This document shows, in pieces, positions 1 through 7,346 of a DNA stretch of 19,782 bases; position 1 is the stretch's first letter; every line of letters starts with the position of its first letter. The position numbers were made by a program, and so were the translations under genes. Source of the DNA: Accumulibacter sp. (GTDB lineage Bacteria; Pseudomonadota; Gammaproteobacteria; Burkholderiales; Rhodocyclaceae). Under the pieces are notes generated by a model, which saw nothing but the letters and a program-made list of their open reading frames with translations, ran no database searches and was not told where the DNA came from. Where the stretch lies: NCBI GenBank assembly GCA_003538495.1, contig DPSD01000031.1, positions 1,635 through 21,416 of the forward strand, written 5' to 3'.

Positions 1-578
1 CCCTTCATGAAGCGGGTGCGTTCGGGCAACTGGAGCAGCGCCAAGACCACCTGCCGATCCATCAGCCGGAAGTCGCCAACGTCTGGCGAAATCGTGACGC
101 CGTCGGCGGAACCCAGGATCAGGTACAGCAGTGACGCGCCGTAGCGCTTGAGTGATGACTCGTCGTCGCGGTTCTCTCGCACCGCGCAGACCACATCGGC
201 ACCGGCTCGCCAGCGCTCGATCATCGGTGGGATCAGCGCCGGCGGATGCTGCAGGTCGGCGTCAAGACTTACCACCACCTCGCCTTCGGCTGCTTCCAGA
301 CCGGCGCTGAGCGCCGCCTCCTTGCCAAAGTTGCGCGACAGCTGCAGATAGCGAAATCCTGGCCGAGCTGTCCACGAGGCCATCAGCTCGGCGGTCGCAT
401 CGGTGCTGCCGTCATCGACGACAATCACTTCCCACGCCGAGCTATGCGCCTCGAGAATGGCCGCCAGGCTCGGCAGCAGGACGCGCAGGTTATCGCATTC
501 GTTGAGTCCTGGAACGATGCAGGAGGCGCTGGGCAAACCGCCTGAGCGCCGGTCGCCGACTGCTGGCTTTCGAGTCAC
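1..578 (-). CDS. Glycosyltransferase family 2 (GtrB/DPM1-like), 3' part cut off by window edge
   Basis: The first 192 residues of a family 2 glycosyltransferase are visible and the gene continues beyond base 1. The GT-A fold signatures are clear: PGLNE near residue 23, the nucleotide-binding VVDDGSTD at about 53-60, a DxD-type metal site in SLDADLQHPP at about 104-113, and DVGDFRLMDR followed by RFMKG near 166-192. This combination is typical of GtrB/ArnC/DPM1-like enzymes that move a sugar from a nucleotide donor to a polyprenyl phosphate at the inner membrane. The C-terminal membrane helices expected in that family lie outside the window, so the acceptor is inferred. I chose the GTG at 578 because an AAGGA ribosome binding site lies 8 nt upstream. 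A TTG at residue 15 is a weaker alternative. It runs in the same direction as the cobalamin genes but is separated from them by about 300 bases. Confidence 0.85.
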   Translation of the reverse strand, partial: MTRKPAVGDRRSGGLPSASCIVPGLNECDNLRVLLPSLAAILEAHSSAWEVIVVDDGSTDATAELMASWTARPGFRYLQLSRNFGKEAALSAGLEAAEGEVVVSLDADLQHPPALIPPMIERWRAGADVVCAVRENRDDESSLKRYGASLLYLILGSADGVTISPDVGDFRLMDRQVVLALLQLPERTRFMK

Positions 579-876
579 CGGCCAGATCCTTGCTGGCGCG
601 GTGAGCTGAATCCAGGCCAGCCGAAAGCCGCATCAACCGGCGTGCACGATACGGCCAGGCCGCTGGGCGGCGCCAAGACAAGCGGCGAGATCGAGTCCAG
701 AGAAGGCAAAGTCATGATCAGAAGAAGAAGTGCGCAAACGATGATTGTCGCATGAGGAGCAAGCGGCGCCCGATCCGGATGTCGGATGAAAGGTGGCCGC
801 CAGAATCGAGGGGCAGCCGAGCATCGCCCATCGCAGGCCCATCGGTGGATGATGGCGCCCCAATATTACCGCAAGC
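579..876. other. 298-base intergenic region upstream of the glycosyltransferase
   Basis: No convincing protein-coding gene is seen here. On the minus strand a -10-like element TGCGACAAT lies at 744-752, matching the TGC-NA pattern found before other genes in this window, but without an evident -35 box. A 46-codon reading frame starting at ATG 715 ends in a TGA that overlaps the GTG start of the glycosyltransferase (GTGA). It has no ribosome binding site and no recognisable similarity, so it is only a possible leader peptide. No terminator with a T-run is visible after the preceding gene. Confidence 0.4.
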
Positions 877-1713
877 TTAAGCCCCGGTGACCCTCGCCAT
901 CCCCTTCCCGCAGGCACTACCCGCCGCCGCCCAGGTCTCGAACACCCGCCGCAGTGCCGGCAGGCCTTCGCGGATCGCTACCGGCCCGGGACTCAGGATC
1001 AGCGCTGACTTGATCTCGTGCAGTTGCCCGCCGCTGACCGCTGGCAGCGCGTGCCAGCCGGGTCTGGCCGCCACCCTTTCGGGAAGAAAGCGCTTGCCGC
1101 ACCAGGAGCCGATGATGATCTCTGGGGCACGGCGGACGACTTCGAACGGGTCGGGCAGGATCCGATCGCTGGCAGCTTGCTTGCCGGCGTTGTCGGCGAA
1201 CACATCGTCGCCCCCGGCGATGCCGATCAGTTCCGAAACCCAGCCAACTCCCGAGATTGGCGGTTCGTCCCATTCCTCGAAGTAGACCCGCGGCCGGCGT
1301 GGCAGGGTGGCGGCGGCAAGCCGCGTCCGCGCGATCATGGCCGCCAGTTCGTCGGCCAGCGCCAGCGCCCGCTCTGCCGCACCGACCAGCCGACCGACCG
1401 TTTCAATCATCGCCAGGATGCCCTCGACACTGCGCTGATTGAAGGCATGGACCGCCACGCCGGCCTTGATCAGCTGGCCGGCGATGTCGGCCTGCAGGTC
1501 CGAGAAGCACAACACCAGGTCGGGCTCGACGGCCAGAATGCGGCCCAGATCGCCGCTGCTGAAGGCAAAGACCTTGTTCTTTTCCTTCCGTGCTTGCGGC
1601 GGATAGACGGTGTAGCCGCTGATCCCGACGATTCGCTGCTGCTCGCCGATGGCGTACAGGACTTCGACGGTTTCGGTGCTCAGGCAGGCAATGCGCCGCG
1701 GCAAGCGCGGCAT
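877..1713 (-). CDS. Cobalamin-binding protein, BtuF/FepB fold, no signal peptide
   Basis: A 278-residue protein of the periplasmic-binding-protein class III family (COG0614, helical backbone), of the kind annotated as cobalamin-binding protein next to B12 genes. Family features seen are the N-terminal RIACLSTETVEVLYAIGEQQRIVGISGY, the VEPDLVLCFSDLQ strand, the FNQRSVEGIL segment, YFEEWDEPPISGVGWVSELIGIAGG in the C-terminal lobe, and IIIGSWCGKRF. The protein begins directly with the first beta strand and has no hydrophobic leader, unlike its neighbour BtuF, so as read it would be cytoplasmic. The ATG at 1713 fits the family's usual start. A GTG at 1740 overlapping the btuF stop (GTGA) would add nine residues and still give no signal peptide. 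It is last in the cbiB-cobC-btuF run. The ligand is inferred from family and context; a corrinoid or precursor is the best guess. Confidence 0.82.
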   Translation of the reverse strand: MPRLPRRIACLSTETVEVLYAIGEQQRIVGISGYTVYPPQARKEKNKVFAFSSGDLGRILAVEPDLVLCFSDLQADIAGQLIKAGVAVHAFNQRSVEGILAMIETVGRLVGAAERALALADELAAMIARTRLAAATLPRRPRVYFEEWDEPPISGVGWVSELIGIAGGDDVFADNAGKQAASDRILPDPFEVVRRAPEIIIGSWCGKRFLPERVAARPGWHALPAVSGGQLHEIKSALILSPGPVAIREGLPALRRVFETWAAAGSACGKGMARVTGA

Positions 1714-1736
1714 GCGTGGCAGCGGCGGCGGCTGAA

Positions 1737-2642
1737 TCACCGCGCCGACCGCCGACTGCGCGCCGTTTCGAGGTGACGGCACAAGCTCTCGGCGCCGTCG
1801 AGCAGGCGCGGCGTGTGACGCTGGATCAGGTCCGGCGGCACGAAGAACAGATTGCCGCGCGCGACGGCGGTGATCGACCGCCAGCGCTGCCAGTCGTCCA
1901 GCCACTCGGGACGCGACTCGCCCATGCCGCTGGCGACGATCGCTTCCGGGTTGGCGGCGATGACCGCTTCGACGGTCACCGTCGGGGCCATCGTTTCGAG
2001 CTTGCCGAAAACGTTGTCGCCGCCGCACAGGCGAATGACGTCGGAGATGATCTGCTTGCCGCCGACGGTCATCAGCGGCTGCTTCCAGATCTGGTAAAAG
2101 GTGCGAACCGGCGGCCGCTTGCCGTAGCTGTGCTGCAAGCCGGCCAGGCGCTCGCGAAAGCTCGCCGCCGCACGATTGGCGACTGCCGCGCTGCCGGCCA
2201 GCACCCCCAGTCGTTCGATCTCGGTGGCGACGTCGTCGATCCGGTCGGGCTGCGAGATGTAGATCGGCAGCCCCAGCGCGCGCAGGCGGTCGAGGTGAGC
2301 GGCCGCGTTGCCGCTCTGCCAGGCGATGATCAGGTCTGGCCGCAAGGCGGCCACGCGCTCGAGGTCGATTTGCGAGTAGCCGCCCACGCGCGCGATCTTC
2401 GCCGCCGCCGCCGGGTAGTTGCTGTACTCGACGGTACCGACGACGTGCTCACCGGCACCGGCGGCGAACAGCGTCTCGGTCAGGTGCGGCGCCAGGCTGA
2501 CGATGCGTTGCGCCGGCTGCGCGAGCCGCAGCGTCGTCCCGGCGTCGTCCACTACCGAGACTTCGGCCCGCAGCACGCCGCCGGCAGTCAGCAGCCAGGC
2601 GGCGCACAGCAGTTTCGACCACAGCCGGCCTGGCGCGGCCAT
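1737..2642 (-). CDS. btuF: Periplasmic vitamin B12-binding protein BtuF
   Basis: A 301-residue class III substrate-binding protein that in the family captures cobalamin or cobinamide in the periplasm and hands it to the BtuCD ABC transporter. A Sec signal peptide is evident: a basic start, the hydrophobic LLCAAWLLTAGG stretch, and probable cleavage after LRA near residue 26. The mature part carries the lobe signatures QRIVSLAPHLTETLFAAGAGEHVVGTVEY, the LRPDLIIAW strand, and the C-terminal RLCGGDNVFG and VIAANPEAIVASG segments. Its ATG lies 1 nt after the stop of the threonine-phosphate decarboxylase gene, so it is cotranscribed and probably translationally coupled, as no strong ribosome binding site is visible. 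BtuC and BtuD are not in the window. A haem- or siderophore-binding relative is the alternative, but the B12 gene context favours BtuF. Confidence 0.88.
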   Translation of the reverse strand: MAAPGRLWSKLLCAAWLLTAGGVLRAEVSVVDDAGTTLRLAQPAQRIVSLAPHLTETLFAAGAGEHVVGTVEYSNYPAAAAKIARVGGYSQIDLERVAALRPDLIIAWQSGNAAAHLDRLRALGLPIYISQPDRIDDVATEIERLGVLAGSAAVANRAAASFRERLAGLQHSYGKRPPVRTFYQIWKQPLMTVGGKQIISDVIRLCGGDNVFGKLETMAPTVTVEAVIAANPEAIVASGMGESRPEWLDDWQRWRSITAVARGNLFFVPPDLIQRHTPRLLDGAESLCRHLETARSRRSAR

Positions 2643-2643
2643 T

Positions 2644-3645
2644 TCAGGGCGTCCAGGTGGCGAGTGCGCCGGCGAGGCGCTGCCACTCGGCCTCGCTGCC
2701 GGGCAAGCCGCAGCGCAGCAGTCCTAGCGCGGGGAAATGCCGAAGCAGGATCGCCTGCCCGGCCAGGTGGGCGAACAGCGACGCGGCGTTCGGCGTGGCA
2801 ATGGTGGCGAACAGGGCGGTGCCGCTGATCTCGCCAAAAGGCGCCACCAGCGCCGCCAGCCGGGCCGAGGCGCCGCGCAGTTGCCGACGCGTCCGCCCGT
2901 GCCAGGCGCGATCTGCCAGCGCCTGTTGCGCGACGGCGCGCGCCGGACCGGACAATGGCCAGGGACCGATCGCTTCGCGCAGCCGCGCGAGCTTGTCGGC
3001 GGCGGCAAAGACGAAACCGACGCGGGCACCAGCCAGCCCGAAGAACTTGCCCAGCGAGCGCAGGGCAATAAGGTTCGGCGCTTCCGGGCGGCCGGCCAGC
3101 GCGCTGACGCAGTTGTCCGGGTCGGCGTCGCCGAAGGCTTCGTCGACCACCAGCCAGCCGCCGCGCCGCTGCAACTGCCCGGCCGCATCGAGCACGGCGG
3201 TGCGCGGCAGGGTGGTGCCGGTGGGATTCCCGGGGTTGCAGAGAACGATCACCGGCGTCGCTACCGACACCGCGCGGGTCAGCGACGCATTTTCCAGCCG
3301 GCGCAAGCGATGGCCGGCTCGTTCCCAGGCCTGGGGATGCTCTTCGTAGATCGGCGTGATGCACGTCACGACTACCGGCGGGAACAACGCCGGCAGCAAC
3401 TGGATCGCCGCCTGCGAGCCGGGCAGCGCGAGGAGTTGCTCGCTGCCGTAGTAGGCGGCAGCCGCCGCTTCCAGGCCATCGTCTTCCTCCGGCAGGCACC
3501 GCCAGCACGCCGGGTCGATCGCCGGAACAGGATAGCCACTGGGATTGATGCCGGTCGACAGATCAAGCCAGTCGCTCAATGGCCGCTCACCGCCGGCTGT
3601 GTACTGGCGGCAGGCGGCGCGCAGCCGGCCGCCGTGCTCAAGCAC
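2644..3645 (-). CDS. cobC: L-threonine-O-3-phosphate decarboxylase (CobD of Salmonella / CobC of Pseudomonas)
   Basis: A 333-residue fold-type I PLP enzyme of the aminotransferase I/II superfamily. It decarboxylates threonine phosphate to (R)-1-amino-2-propanol phosphate, the linker joined to adenosylcobyric acid by CbiB. Seen in order: the N-terminal LEHGGRL typical of this family, LDLSTGINPSGYP at about 27-39, ALPGSQAAIQLLP near 73-85, NPGNPTG at 137-143, VVDEAFGD at about 166-173, and the PLP lysine K200 in RSLGKFFGLAGARVGF. The start is the GTG at 3645, which overlaps the end of cbiB by 8 nt. Longer frames upstream are only cbiB read in another phase. Adjacency to cbiB, which uses its product, supports the function. 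Gene names are swapped between species (cobC or cobD). Confidence 0.9.
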   Translation of the reverse strand: MLEHGGRLRAACRQYTAGGERPLSDWLDLSTGINPSGYPVPAIDPACWRCLPEEDDGLEAAAAAYYGSEQLLALPGSQAAIQLLPALFPPVVVTCITPIYEEHPQAWERAGHRLRRLENASLTRAVSVATPVIVLCNPGNPTGTTLPRTAVLDAAGQLQRRGGWLVVDEAFGDADPDNCVSALAGRPEAPNLIALRSLGKFFGLAGARVGFVFAAADKLARLREAIGPWPLSGPARAVAQQALADRAWHGRTRRQLRGASARLAALVAPFGEISGTALFATIATPNAASLFAHLAGQAILLRHFPALGLLRCGLPGSEAEWQRLAGALATWTP

Positions 3646-4621
3646 GCGCCAGGCCCCAGCAGAGTATCGTCGCCAGCCACAGCAGCAGACAGCGATCGAG
3701 CAGCGCCAGCGCCTTGCCGATGTCGGCGCCGCACGCCGGCGGTCCTTCGCCGAGCAGCGGCCGCTCCTCGCGGCGACCATCGTAGACCGCCGGACCGCCG
3801 AGGGCGACACCCAGGCTGCCAGCGCCGGCGGCCATCACCGGACCGGCGTTCGGGCTCTTCCAGTTCGCCGCCTGCCCTCGCCAGCAACGCAGCGCGCTGC
3901 GCGGCTGGCCGCAAAGTGCGTACGAAAAAGCCGTCAGGCGAGCGGGAACGAAGTTCAGCAGGTCGTCGAGGCGTGCCGCAGCCCAGCCGAAGTCGGCAAA
4001 ACGGTCGTTGCGGTAACCCCACATGGCATCCAGCGTATTGGCCAGCCGGAACAGCAGCGCGCCCGGCCCGCCGAGCAGCACAAACCAGAACAAGGCGCTG
4101 AAGACGGCGTCGTTGCCGTTCTCCAGAGTCGATTCGACGCAGGCGCCGGCGACCCCCGCTGCACCGAGATGTTCGGTCTGTCGTGAGACCATCCAGCCCA
4201 CGTGCCGCCGCGCCAGGACCAGATCGCCGCGCGCCAGGTCGCTGGCAACGCGACGCGCGTGCTGATCCAGGCTGCGCCCGCCCAGAGCCAGGTAGAGCAG
4301 GACGACATCGACGCCCCAGCCCGGCAGGCCCGCCGGCGTCAGCCAGACCGCAAGGGCCGGCAAGGGCAGCACCAGCAGCGACCACGCCAGCAGTCCGCGC
4401 ACGCTGCGCGAGTTGTGCGCGCGGTGCCGATCGCCGCCGTCGCTGGCGTTCAGTGTCCGCTCGACGGCGCCGGCCAGGGCCCCGAAACCGAGCAGCGGAT
4501 GCCAGCGCCGCGGTTCGCCGAGCAGGCGATCGAGCCCGGCGCCGGCGATCGCCGCCAACGGCATGGAAAGCGCCAGTAGCGCCTGGCCGACGGGCCATTC
4601 CGGGAAAGAGACGGTGAGCAT
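3638..4621 (-). CDS. cbiB: Adenosylcobinamide-phosphate synthase CbiB/CobD
   Basis: A 327-residue integral membrane protein of the CobD/CbiB family, which amidates adenosylcobyric acid with aminopropanol phosphate to give adenosylcobinamide phosphate. Family hallmarks are [17 protein letters not shown] at about 31-47, the HVGWMVSR region near 140-147, [17 protein letters not shown] at about 163-179, and [40 protein letters not shown] at about 192-231. Several hydrophobic segments agree with membrane location. The ATG at 4621 has no ribosome binding site. An internal ATG at 4564 (residue 20) would give a start closer to the usual family N terminus and would widen the gap to cobQ from 35 to 92 bases. 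It overlaps cobC by 8 nt and is the first gene of the minus-strand cob run. Confidence 0.9.
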   Translation of the reverse strand: MLTVSFPEWPVGQALLALSMPLAAIAGAGLDRLLGEPRRWHPLLGFGALAGAVERTLNASDGGDRHRAHNSRSVRGLLAWSLLVLPLPALAVWLTPAGLPGWGVDVVLLYLALGGRSLDQHARRVASDLARGDLVLARRHVGWMVSRQTEHLGAAGVAGACVESTLENGNDAVFSALFWFVLLGGPGALLFRLANTLDAMWGYRNDRFADFGWAAARLDDLLNFVPARLTAFSYALCGQPRSALRCWRGQAANWKSPNAGPVMAAGAGSLGVALGGPAVYDGRREERPLLGEGPPACGADIGKALALLDRCLLLWLATILCWGLARA

Positions 4622-4656
4622 GCGAGAATCGCGGCAACGAAACCACGGATTCTACG
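4622..4656. promoter_or_regulatory. Compact divergent control region between cbiB and cobQ
   Basis: Only 35 bases separate the two divergent starts. A 6-bp inverted repeat, AGAATC at 4625-4630 and GATTCT at 4648-4653, brackets the gap. It supplies a TAGAAT -10-like element on the minus strand (4649-4654) and GAGAAT, preceded by TGC, on the plus strand (4624-4629). Each would place a transcription start about 20 nt before its gene. No good -35 boxes are seen, and they would lie inside the opposite gene. The promoter reading is inference; the repeat is observed. Confidence 0.4.
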
Positions 4657-6138
4657 ATGAACGAGCGCCCTACCCCCAGCCTGATGGTTCAGGGCTGTAC
4701 CTCCGACGCCGGCAAGAGCACGCTGGTCGCCGCGCTGTGCCGCATCCTGCACCGCCGCGGCGTCCGCGTCGCGCCCTTCAAACCACAGAACATGGCGCTC
4801 AATTCGGCGGTCACCATCGATGGCGGCGAGATCGGCCGGGCGCAGGCGCTGCAGGCGCTCGCCGCCGGCGTGCCGGCGCATTCGGATTTCAACCCGGTGC
4901 TGCTGAAGCCGGCCACCGACCAGCGCGCGCAGGTGATCATCCACGGGCGGGCGCTGCTCGACCTCGACGCACGCGACTACCATGCCTACAAGCCGCGGGC
5001 GATGCAAGCGGTCCTCGAATCGTGGCGTCGCCTGAGCGCCAGGTACGAGTGCCTGCTGGTCGAAGGCGCCGGCAGCCCGGCCGAAATCAACCTGCGCGAT
5101 CGCGACATCGCCAACATGGGTTTTGCCGAGGCGGTCGATTGCCCGGTGATCCTGATCGCCGACATCGATCGCGGCGGCGTCTTCGCGCATCTCTGCGGCA
5201 CCCTCGATCTGCTCTCGCCGTCCGAGCAGGCGCGCGTCAAGGGCTTCGTGATCAACCGCTTCCGCGGCGACATCGGCCTGCTCGAAAGCGGCCTGCGCTG
5301 GCTGGAGGAACGCACCGGCAAGCCGGTGCTCGGCGTGCTGCCCTACCTGCACGGTCTCTACCTCGACGCCGAGGACGCGCTGCCACGCGACGCCGTGCGC
5401 AAGGAGGCGACGGCGCTGCGGGTGATCGCTCCGGTCTACCCGCGGATCGCCAATCACAACGACCTCGACCCGCTGCGCTTCCACCCGGAAGTCGATTTTC
5501 GCTTCGTCGGTCCGAACCAGGCACCGCCAGCGTGCGACCTGATCGTGCTGCCCGGCTCCAAGGCGGTACAGGCCGACCTGGCCTGGCTGCGGGCGCAGGG
5601 ATGGGAAGAAGCGATCACCCGCCACCTGCGCTACGGCGGCAAAGTGATTGGCATCTGCGGTGGCCTGCAGATGCTCGGCCGCCAGTTGCACGATCCGCTG
5701 GCGCTCGAAGGCCCTGCTGCGAGCACCCCGGGGCTCGGCTGGCTGGACTACGAAACGACCCTCGCCGCCGAGAAAACCCTGCAGAACGTCAGCGGTGAGC
5801 TGCGGCTACCCGGGTCGGCTGCGGTCGCCGGTTACCGAATCCACTTGGGTGTGACGCGCGGCGGGGCCCTGTCCAGGCCGGCGGCGCTGTTTGCCGGCGA
5901 GCCGGATGGCGCGCTGTCCGGCGACGGGCAGATTCTCGCGACCTACTGCCACGGCCTGTTCGACTCGCCAGCAGCACTGACCGCGCTCCTGTCCTGGGCC
6001 GGCCACCGGCCGACGCACGACTTCGATCCACGGCAGCTTCGCGAAGACGCCCTCGACCGCCTCGCCGACGCCGTCGAACAACACCTGGACCTGCGCCGGT
6101 TGGCGGCGTGGCTGCCCGTCGCGCGGGCGGCCGCCTAG
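4657..6138 (+). CDS. cobQ: Cobyric acid synthase (glutamine-hydrolysing)
   Basis: A 493-residue CobQ/CbiP enzyme that amidates side chains b, d, e and g of adenosylcobyrinic acid a,c-diamide using glutamine and ATP. The N-terminal dethiobiotin-synthetase-like ATPase domain shows the modified P-loop [10 protein letters not shown] at about 13-22, [13 protein letters not shown] near 41-53, [17 protein letters not shown] at about 81-97, and [21 protein letters not shown] at about 135-155. The C-terminal triad-type glutaminase domain has the Cys nucleophile C334 in [14 protein letters not shown], the family motif GYRIHLGVT at about 392-400, and the catalytic H432 in [11 protein letters not shown]. 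Length is normal for the family. The start is ATG 4657 with only a weak GGA upstream. It diverges from cbiB, whose enzyme uses its product. Confidence 0.95.
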   Translation: MNERPTPSLMVQGCTSDAGKSTLVAALCRILHRRGVRVAPFKPQNMALNSAVTIDGGEIGRAQALQALAAGVPAHSDFNPVLLKPATDQRAQVIIHGRALLDLDARDYHAYKPRAMQAVLESWRRLSARYECLLVEGAGSPAEINLRDRDIANMGFAEAVDCPVILIADIDRGGVFAHLCGTLDLLSPSEQARVKGFVINRFRGDIGLLESGLRWLEERTGKPVLGVLPYLHGLYLDAEDALPRDAVRKEATALRVIAPVYPRIANHNDLDPLRFHPEVDFRFVGPNQAPPACDLIVLPGSKAVQADLAWLRAQGWEEAITRHLRYGGKVIGICGGLQMLGRQLHDPLALEGPAASTPGLGWLDYETTLAAEKTLQNVSGELRLPGSAAVAGYRIHLGVTRGGALSRPAALFAGEPDGALSGDGQILATYCHGLFDSPAALTALLSWAGHRPTHDFDPRQLREDALDRLADAVEQHLDLRRLAAWLPVARAAA

Positions 6139-6143
6139 ACTTG

Positions 6144-6163
6144 CCGAACCGCTGCAGCTTCGG
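6144..6163. terminator. Weak stem-loop between convergent cobQ and usp
   Basis: CCGAA at 6144-6148 pairs with TTCGG at 6159-6163 around a 10-base loop that contains CTGCAG. It sits in the 29-base gap between the two convergent stop codons, where a shared terminator would be expected. The stem is short and no T-run follows on either strand, so the assignment is tentative. Confidence 0.25.
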
Positions 6164-6167
6164 AGAC

Positions 6168-6632
6168 TTACGCGTCCGGCTCTTCGCTACGGACCAGCAG
6201 CAGTGATCGGCGCCCCTTGCGCACCAGACGCTCGGCGACGCTGCCGACGAAGTAACGCTCGATGCCGCGGCGGCCGTGCGTGCCGACCACCAGCAGGTCG
6301 GCGTGCCATTCGGCCGCGGCGTCGATAAGCATGTCCGAGACGTGTTTCTGCTCCGATTCGACGACCTTGATCTCGACTTCGACCCCGGCCGCACGCACTG
6401 TTTCTGCTGCCTTGCCGAGGAATCCCTCGGCGCCCAGACGCAGGCGCGCTTCGGTCTTGCCGACGCTGTTCGGCAGCATCATCGCCACCTCGCGCTGCGA
6501 GAGAATTGTCTCGTCGATCGCGTGGCAAATGGCGATCCGCGCACCGGTGCTCTTGGCCAGTTCGATGGCCGTTTCCAGCACCCTGCCGGTCATGAAGCTC
6601 TGGTCCAGGGCAACCATGATTCGCTTGTACAT
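6168..6632 (-). CDS. Universal stress protein, UspA family
   Basis: A 154-residue single-domain Usp protein. The fold signatures are YKRIMVALDQS at the N terminus, the ARIAICHAIDE strand near 31-41, and the C-terminal nucleotide-binding motif G-2x-G-9x-G-S in VGTHGRRGIERYFVGSVAERL (G117, G120, G130, S131). This suggests the ATP-binding subclass. Such proteins bind ATP and help cells survive starvation, oxidants or redox shifts; the exact role is not readable from sequence. The ATG at 6632 has a perfect AAGGAG ribosome binding site 9 nt upstream, so a longer in-frame extension to 6938 is rejected. It lies between cobQ and cobU with its own promoter, so its presence in the B12 cluster need not mean a B12 function. 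Confidence 0.92.
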   Translation of the reverse strand: MYKRIMVALDQSFMTGRVLETAIELAKSTGARIAICHAIDETILSQREVAMMLPNSVGKTEARLRLGAEGFLGKAAETVRAAGVEVEIKVVESEQKHVSDMLIDAAAEWHADLLVVGTHGRRGIERYFVGSVAERLVRKGRRSLLLVRSEEPDA

Positions 6633-6657
6633 TCGTTTTTGCTCCTTGATTTTGGAA

Positions 6658-6683
6658 GTTGTCAGACAACCGGAAGAATAGCA
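6658..6683 (-). promoter_or_regulatory. usp promoter with palindrome at predicted transcription start
   Basis: Reading the minus strand, an extended -10 element TGC-TATTCT lies at 6683-6675, with no convincing -35. About 5-17 nt downstream is the perfect palindrome GTTGTC-T-GACAAC (6658-6670), which would overlap the transcription start or the first transcribed bases. An operator for a dimeric regulator is the simplest reading. The palindrome is seen directly; the function is inferred. Confidence 0.45.
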
Positions 6684-6721
6684 CTCTTGCGCTGCGCGGG
6701 AACAGCACCGATCAGCGCCAG

Positions 6722-7267
6722 CTAGCGCAGTTCGAGCGGCAGACCGGCGACCACCAGGGTCACCCGTTCGCACACTGCGGCCAGCCGCTGGTTGAGCCGG
6801 CCCTGCTCGTCGGCAAACAGCCGCGACAAGGCGGCCATCGGCACGATGCCGCAGCCGACCTCGTTGGACACCAGGATCACCCGCCCTGGAAGCTGCGGCA
6901 GGGTGTCGATCAGCGTCTGCGTCGCGTCGCGCGGACACCGGCAGGATATCGCTTCACCGGCCTCGGCCTGGCGCGCGGCGTCGCCGGCAAGCAACAGATT
7001 CGATAACCAGAGCGTCAGGCAATCGACCAGCAGGCAGACCGCCGGCGCCGCGTTCCGACGCAGCGCGCCGGCCAGGTCGAGCGGCTCCTCGACCAGCCGC
7101 CAATCGGCGCAGCGCCGCGCCTGATGGTGCGCGATGCGCTGCGACATTTCGCGGTCAAGAGCCTGCGCGGTGGCCACATAGACGACCTGCAGGCCGCTCT
7201 CGGCAGCCCGGCGTTCGGCCAGCAGGCTCTTGCCCGAGCGGGCACCGCCAATGATCAATTCTCGCAT
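6722..7267 (-). CDS. cobU: Adenosylcobinamide kinase / adenosylcobinamide-phosphate guanylyltransferase
   Basis: A 181-residue CobU/CobP enzyme that phosphorylates adenosylcobinamide and then transfers GMP to give adenosyl-GDP-cobinamide. The P-loop GGARSGKS sits at about 7-14, followed by [35 protein letters not shown], the guanylylation region with its histidines, then [14 protein letters not shown] and [14 protein letters not shown], all typical of the family. The start is ATG 7267. The longer frame to 7453 is antisense to cobT and is not supported. No ribosome binding site precedes the ATG, and a -10-like element ends only 7 nt upstream, suggesting a leaderless message. It diverges from cobT, whose product is used in the following step. 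Confidence 0.93.
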   Translation of the reverse strand: MRELIIGGARSGKSLLAERRAAESGLQVVYVATAQALDREMSQRIAHHQARRCADWRLVEEPLDLAGALRRNAAPAVCLLVDCLTLWLSNLLLAGDAARQAEAGEAISCRCPRDATQTLIDTLPQLPGRVILVSNEVGCGIVPMAALSRLFADEQGRLNQRLAAVCERVTLVVAGLPLELR

Positions 7268-7274
7268 GCCGCGA

Positions 7275-7283
7275 AGACTAGCA
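7275..7283 (-). promoter_or_regulatory. Candidate cobU promoter, extended -10, leaderless spacing
   Basis: TGC-TAGTCT on the minus strand ends exactly 7 nt before the cobU ATG, the distance at which transcription usually starts after a -10 box. No ribosome binding site lies between. It resembles TGC-TACACT in front of the secreted protein gene at 9464, with identical 7-nt spacing. Confidence 0.4.
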
Positions 7284-7312
7284 CGGCCGCCTGCCGGGCA
7301 GCGGGCCGGGGG

Positions 7313-7318
7313 TATAAT
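7313..7318 (+). promoter_or_regulatory. Candidate cobT promoter, -10 TATAAT
   Basis: A perfect TATAAT lies 28 nt before the cobT ATG, in the 79-base gap between divergent cobU and cobT. The upstream region at the -35 distance is a GC-rich sequence without a clear match. The predicted start near 7325 leaves a leader of roughly 20 bases containing the GGGGAT ribosome binding site. Confidence 0.5.
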
Positions 7319-7346
7319 CGCGACCTTTGCCGGGGATCGCCAGCAG

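Noticed and set aside
1714..2028. N-terminal extension of the second cobalamin-binding protein
   Set aside because: The extra residues are arginine-rich btuF sequence in another frame and do not fit the family.
2737..4101. Long plus-strand frame of 454 codons antisense to cobC and cbiB
   Set aside because: Low-complexity R/A/P/G-rich translation with no family motifs, opposite two recognisable enzymes; a GC-rich shadow frame.
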